Below, one piece after another: positions 15,649 through 15,846 of a DNA stretch of 15,846 bases (position 1 is the stretch's first letter; the number at the start of each line of letters is the position of its first letter). Below the pieces are notes generated by a model. It saw only the letters and a list, made by a program, of their open reading frames with translations. It ran no database searches and had not been told where the DNA came from. This DNA is from Methylococcales bacterium (GTDB lineage Bacteria; Pseudomonadota; Gammaproteobacteria; Methylococcales; UBA1147), in NCBI GenBank assembly GCA_024958995.1, contig JANXGZ010000080.1, forward strand, positions 1 through 15,846. The letters run 5' to 3'. The position numbers and the translations under genes are program-made.

Positions 15649-15846
15649 TCAGGGTTTCGGTAAATGGACAAGCGGATTAACCGGTTTGCCGTTCTTGCGG
15701 ATTTCAAAATGAAGGACCGGTTGCTTACCGGCTCCCAGTCCCACCTCCGCAATCTGCTGCCCCATCCTTACATCATCACCTTCGCGCACCAAGATTCGGC
15801 TGTTGCTGCCATACGCACTCAGAAAATGCACATCGTGTTTCACGAT
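15649..15846 (-). CDS. nlpD: NlpD-type LytM/M23 lipoprotein, C-terminal part (runs off the window)
   Basis: NlpD is an outer-membrane lipoprotein whose degenerate LytM domain activates cell-wall amidases during cell division. Only the last 65 codons, ending in TGA at 15651-15649, are present. They show KHDVHFLSAYGSN, then ILVREGDDVRMGQQIAEVG and LHFEIRKNGKPVNPL, the typical end of the LytM domain. The usual YAHN motif reads YGSN; NlpD-like activators already lack the full zinc-binding set, so this fits a non-catalytic activator. The gene sits immediately before rpoS, the widespread nlpD-rpoS pair, with two bases between its stop and the first rpoS ATG. In E. coli the main rpoS promoter lies within nlpD, so the rpoS promoter may be outside this window. 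Confidence 0.92.
   Translation of the reverse strand: MVKHDVHFLSAYGSNSRILVREGDDVRMGQQIAEVGLGAGKQPVLHFEIRKNGKPVNPLVHLPKP

Overview
The window is a stretch of housekeeping and stress-response genes from a proteobacterium, most likely a gammaproteobacterium of moderate GC. The evidence is the algU/mucA/mucB/mucD-type envelope-stress cluster, the nlpD-rpoS pair and the protein sequences themselves. All recognised genes except nadB lie on the minus strand. No CRISPR array, insertion sequence, rRNA or tRNA gene was seen.

Layout, read along minus-strand transcription. (1) Positions 7167 down to 1 form a likely long operon: rpoE (algU), rseA (mucA), mucB (rseB), mucD (degP-like), lepA, lepB, a degraded DUF4845-type small gene, and the 5' end of rnc. 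It joins the envelope-stress sigma factor, its inner-membrane anti-sigma factor, a periplasmic modulator and a periplasmic protease to translation factor EF4, signal peptidase I and RNase III. lepA starts with TTG inside the mucD stop codon. (2) Positions 7168-7643 are a divergent intergenic region holding a good sigma70-type promoter facing rpoE and a possible eroded gene. (3) nadB (plus strand, NAD biosynthesis) converges on recJ (ssDNA exonuclease). (4) alaC-like aminotransferase, hom and thrC follow one another on the minus strand: alanine/pyruvate transamination, then the homoserine-to-threonine branch. (5) nlpD (3' part only) and rpoS form the usual pair, followed by a strong perfect-stem terminator at 14981-15020.

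The most unusual element is rpoS (15110-15646). Its reading frame is open but only 178 codons long. Conserved region 1.2 ends at residue 109 and conserved region 4 begins at residue 110. The whole core-binding and -10-recognition domain (region 2) and region 3 are absent. This is an in-frame internal deletion that leaves a protein unable to act as a normal sigma factor. The best ribosome-binding site in front of it points to an ATA codon rather than an ATG. Together with a frame-broken DUF4845-like gene between lepB and rnc, and a possible gene remnant upstream of rpoE, this suggests a lineage that is losing small accessory genes and its general stress response while keeping the envelope-stress (RpoE) system intact.
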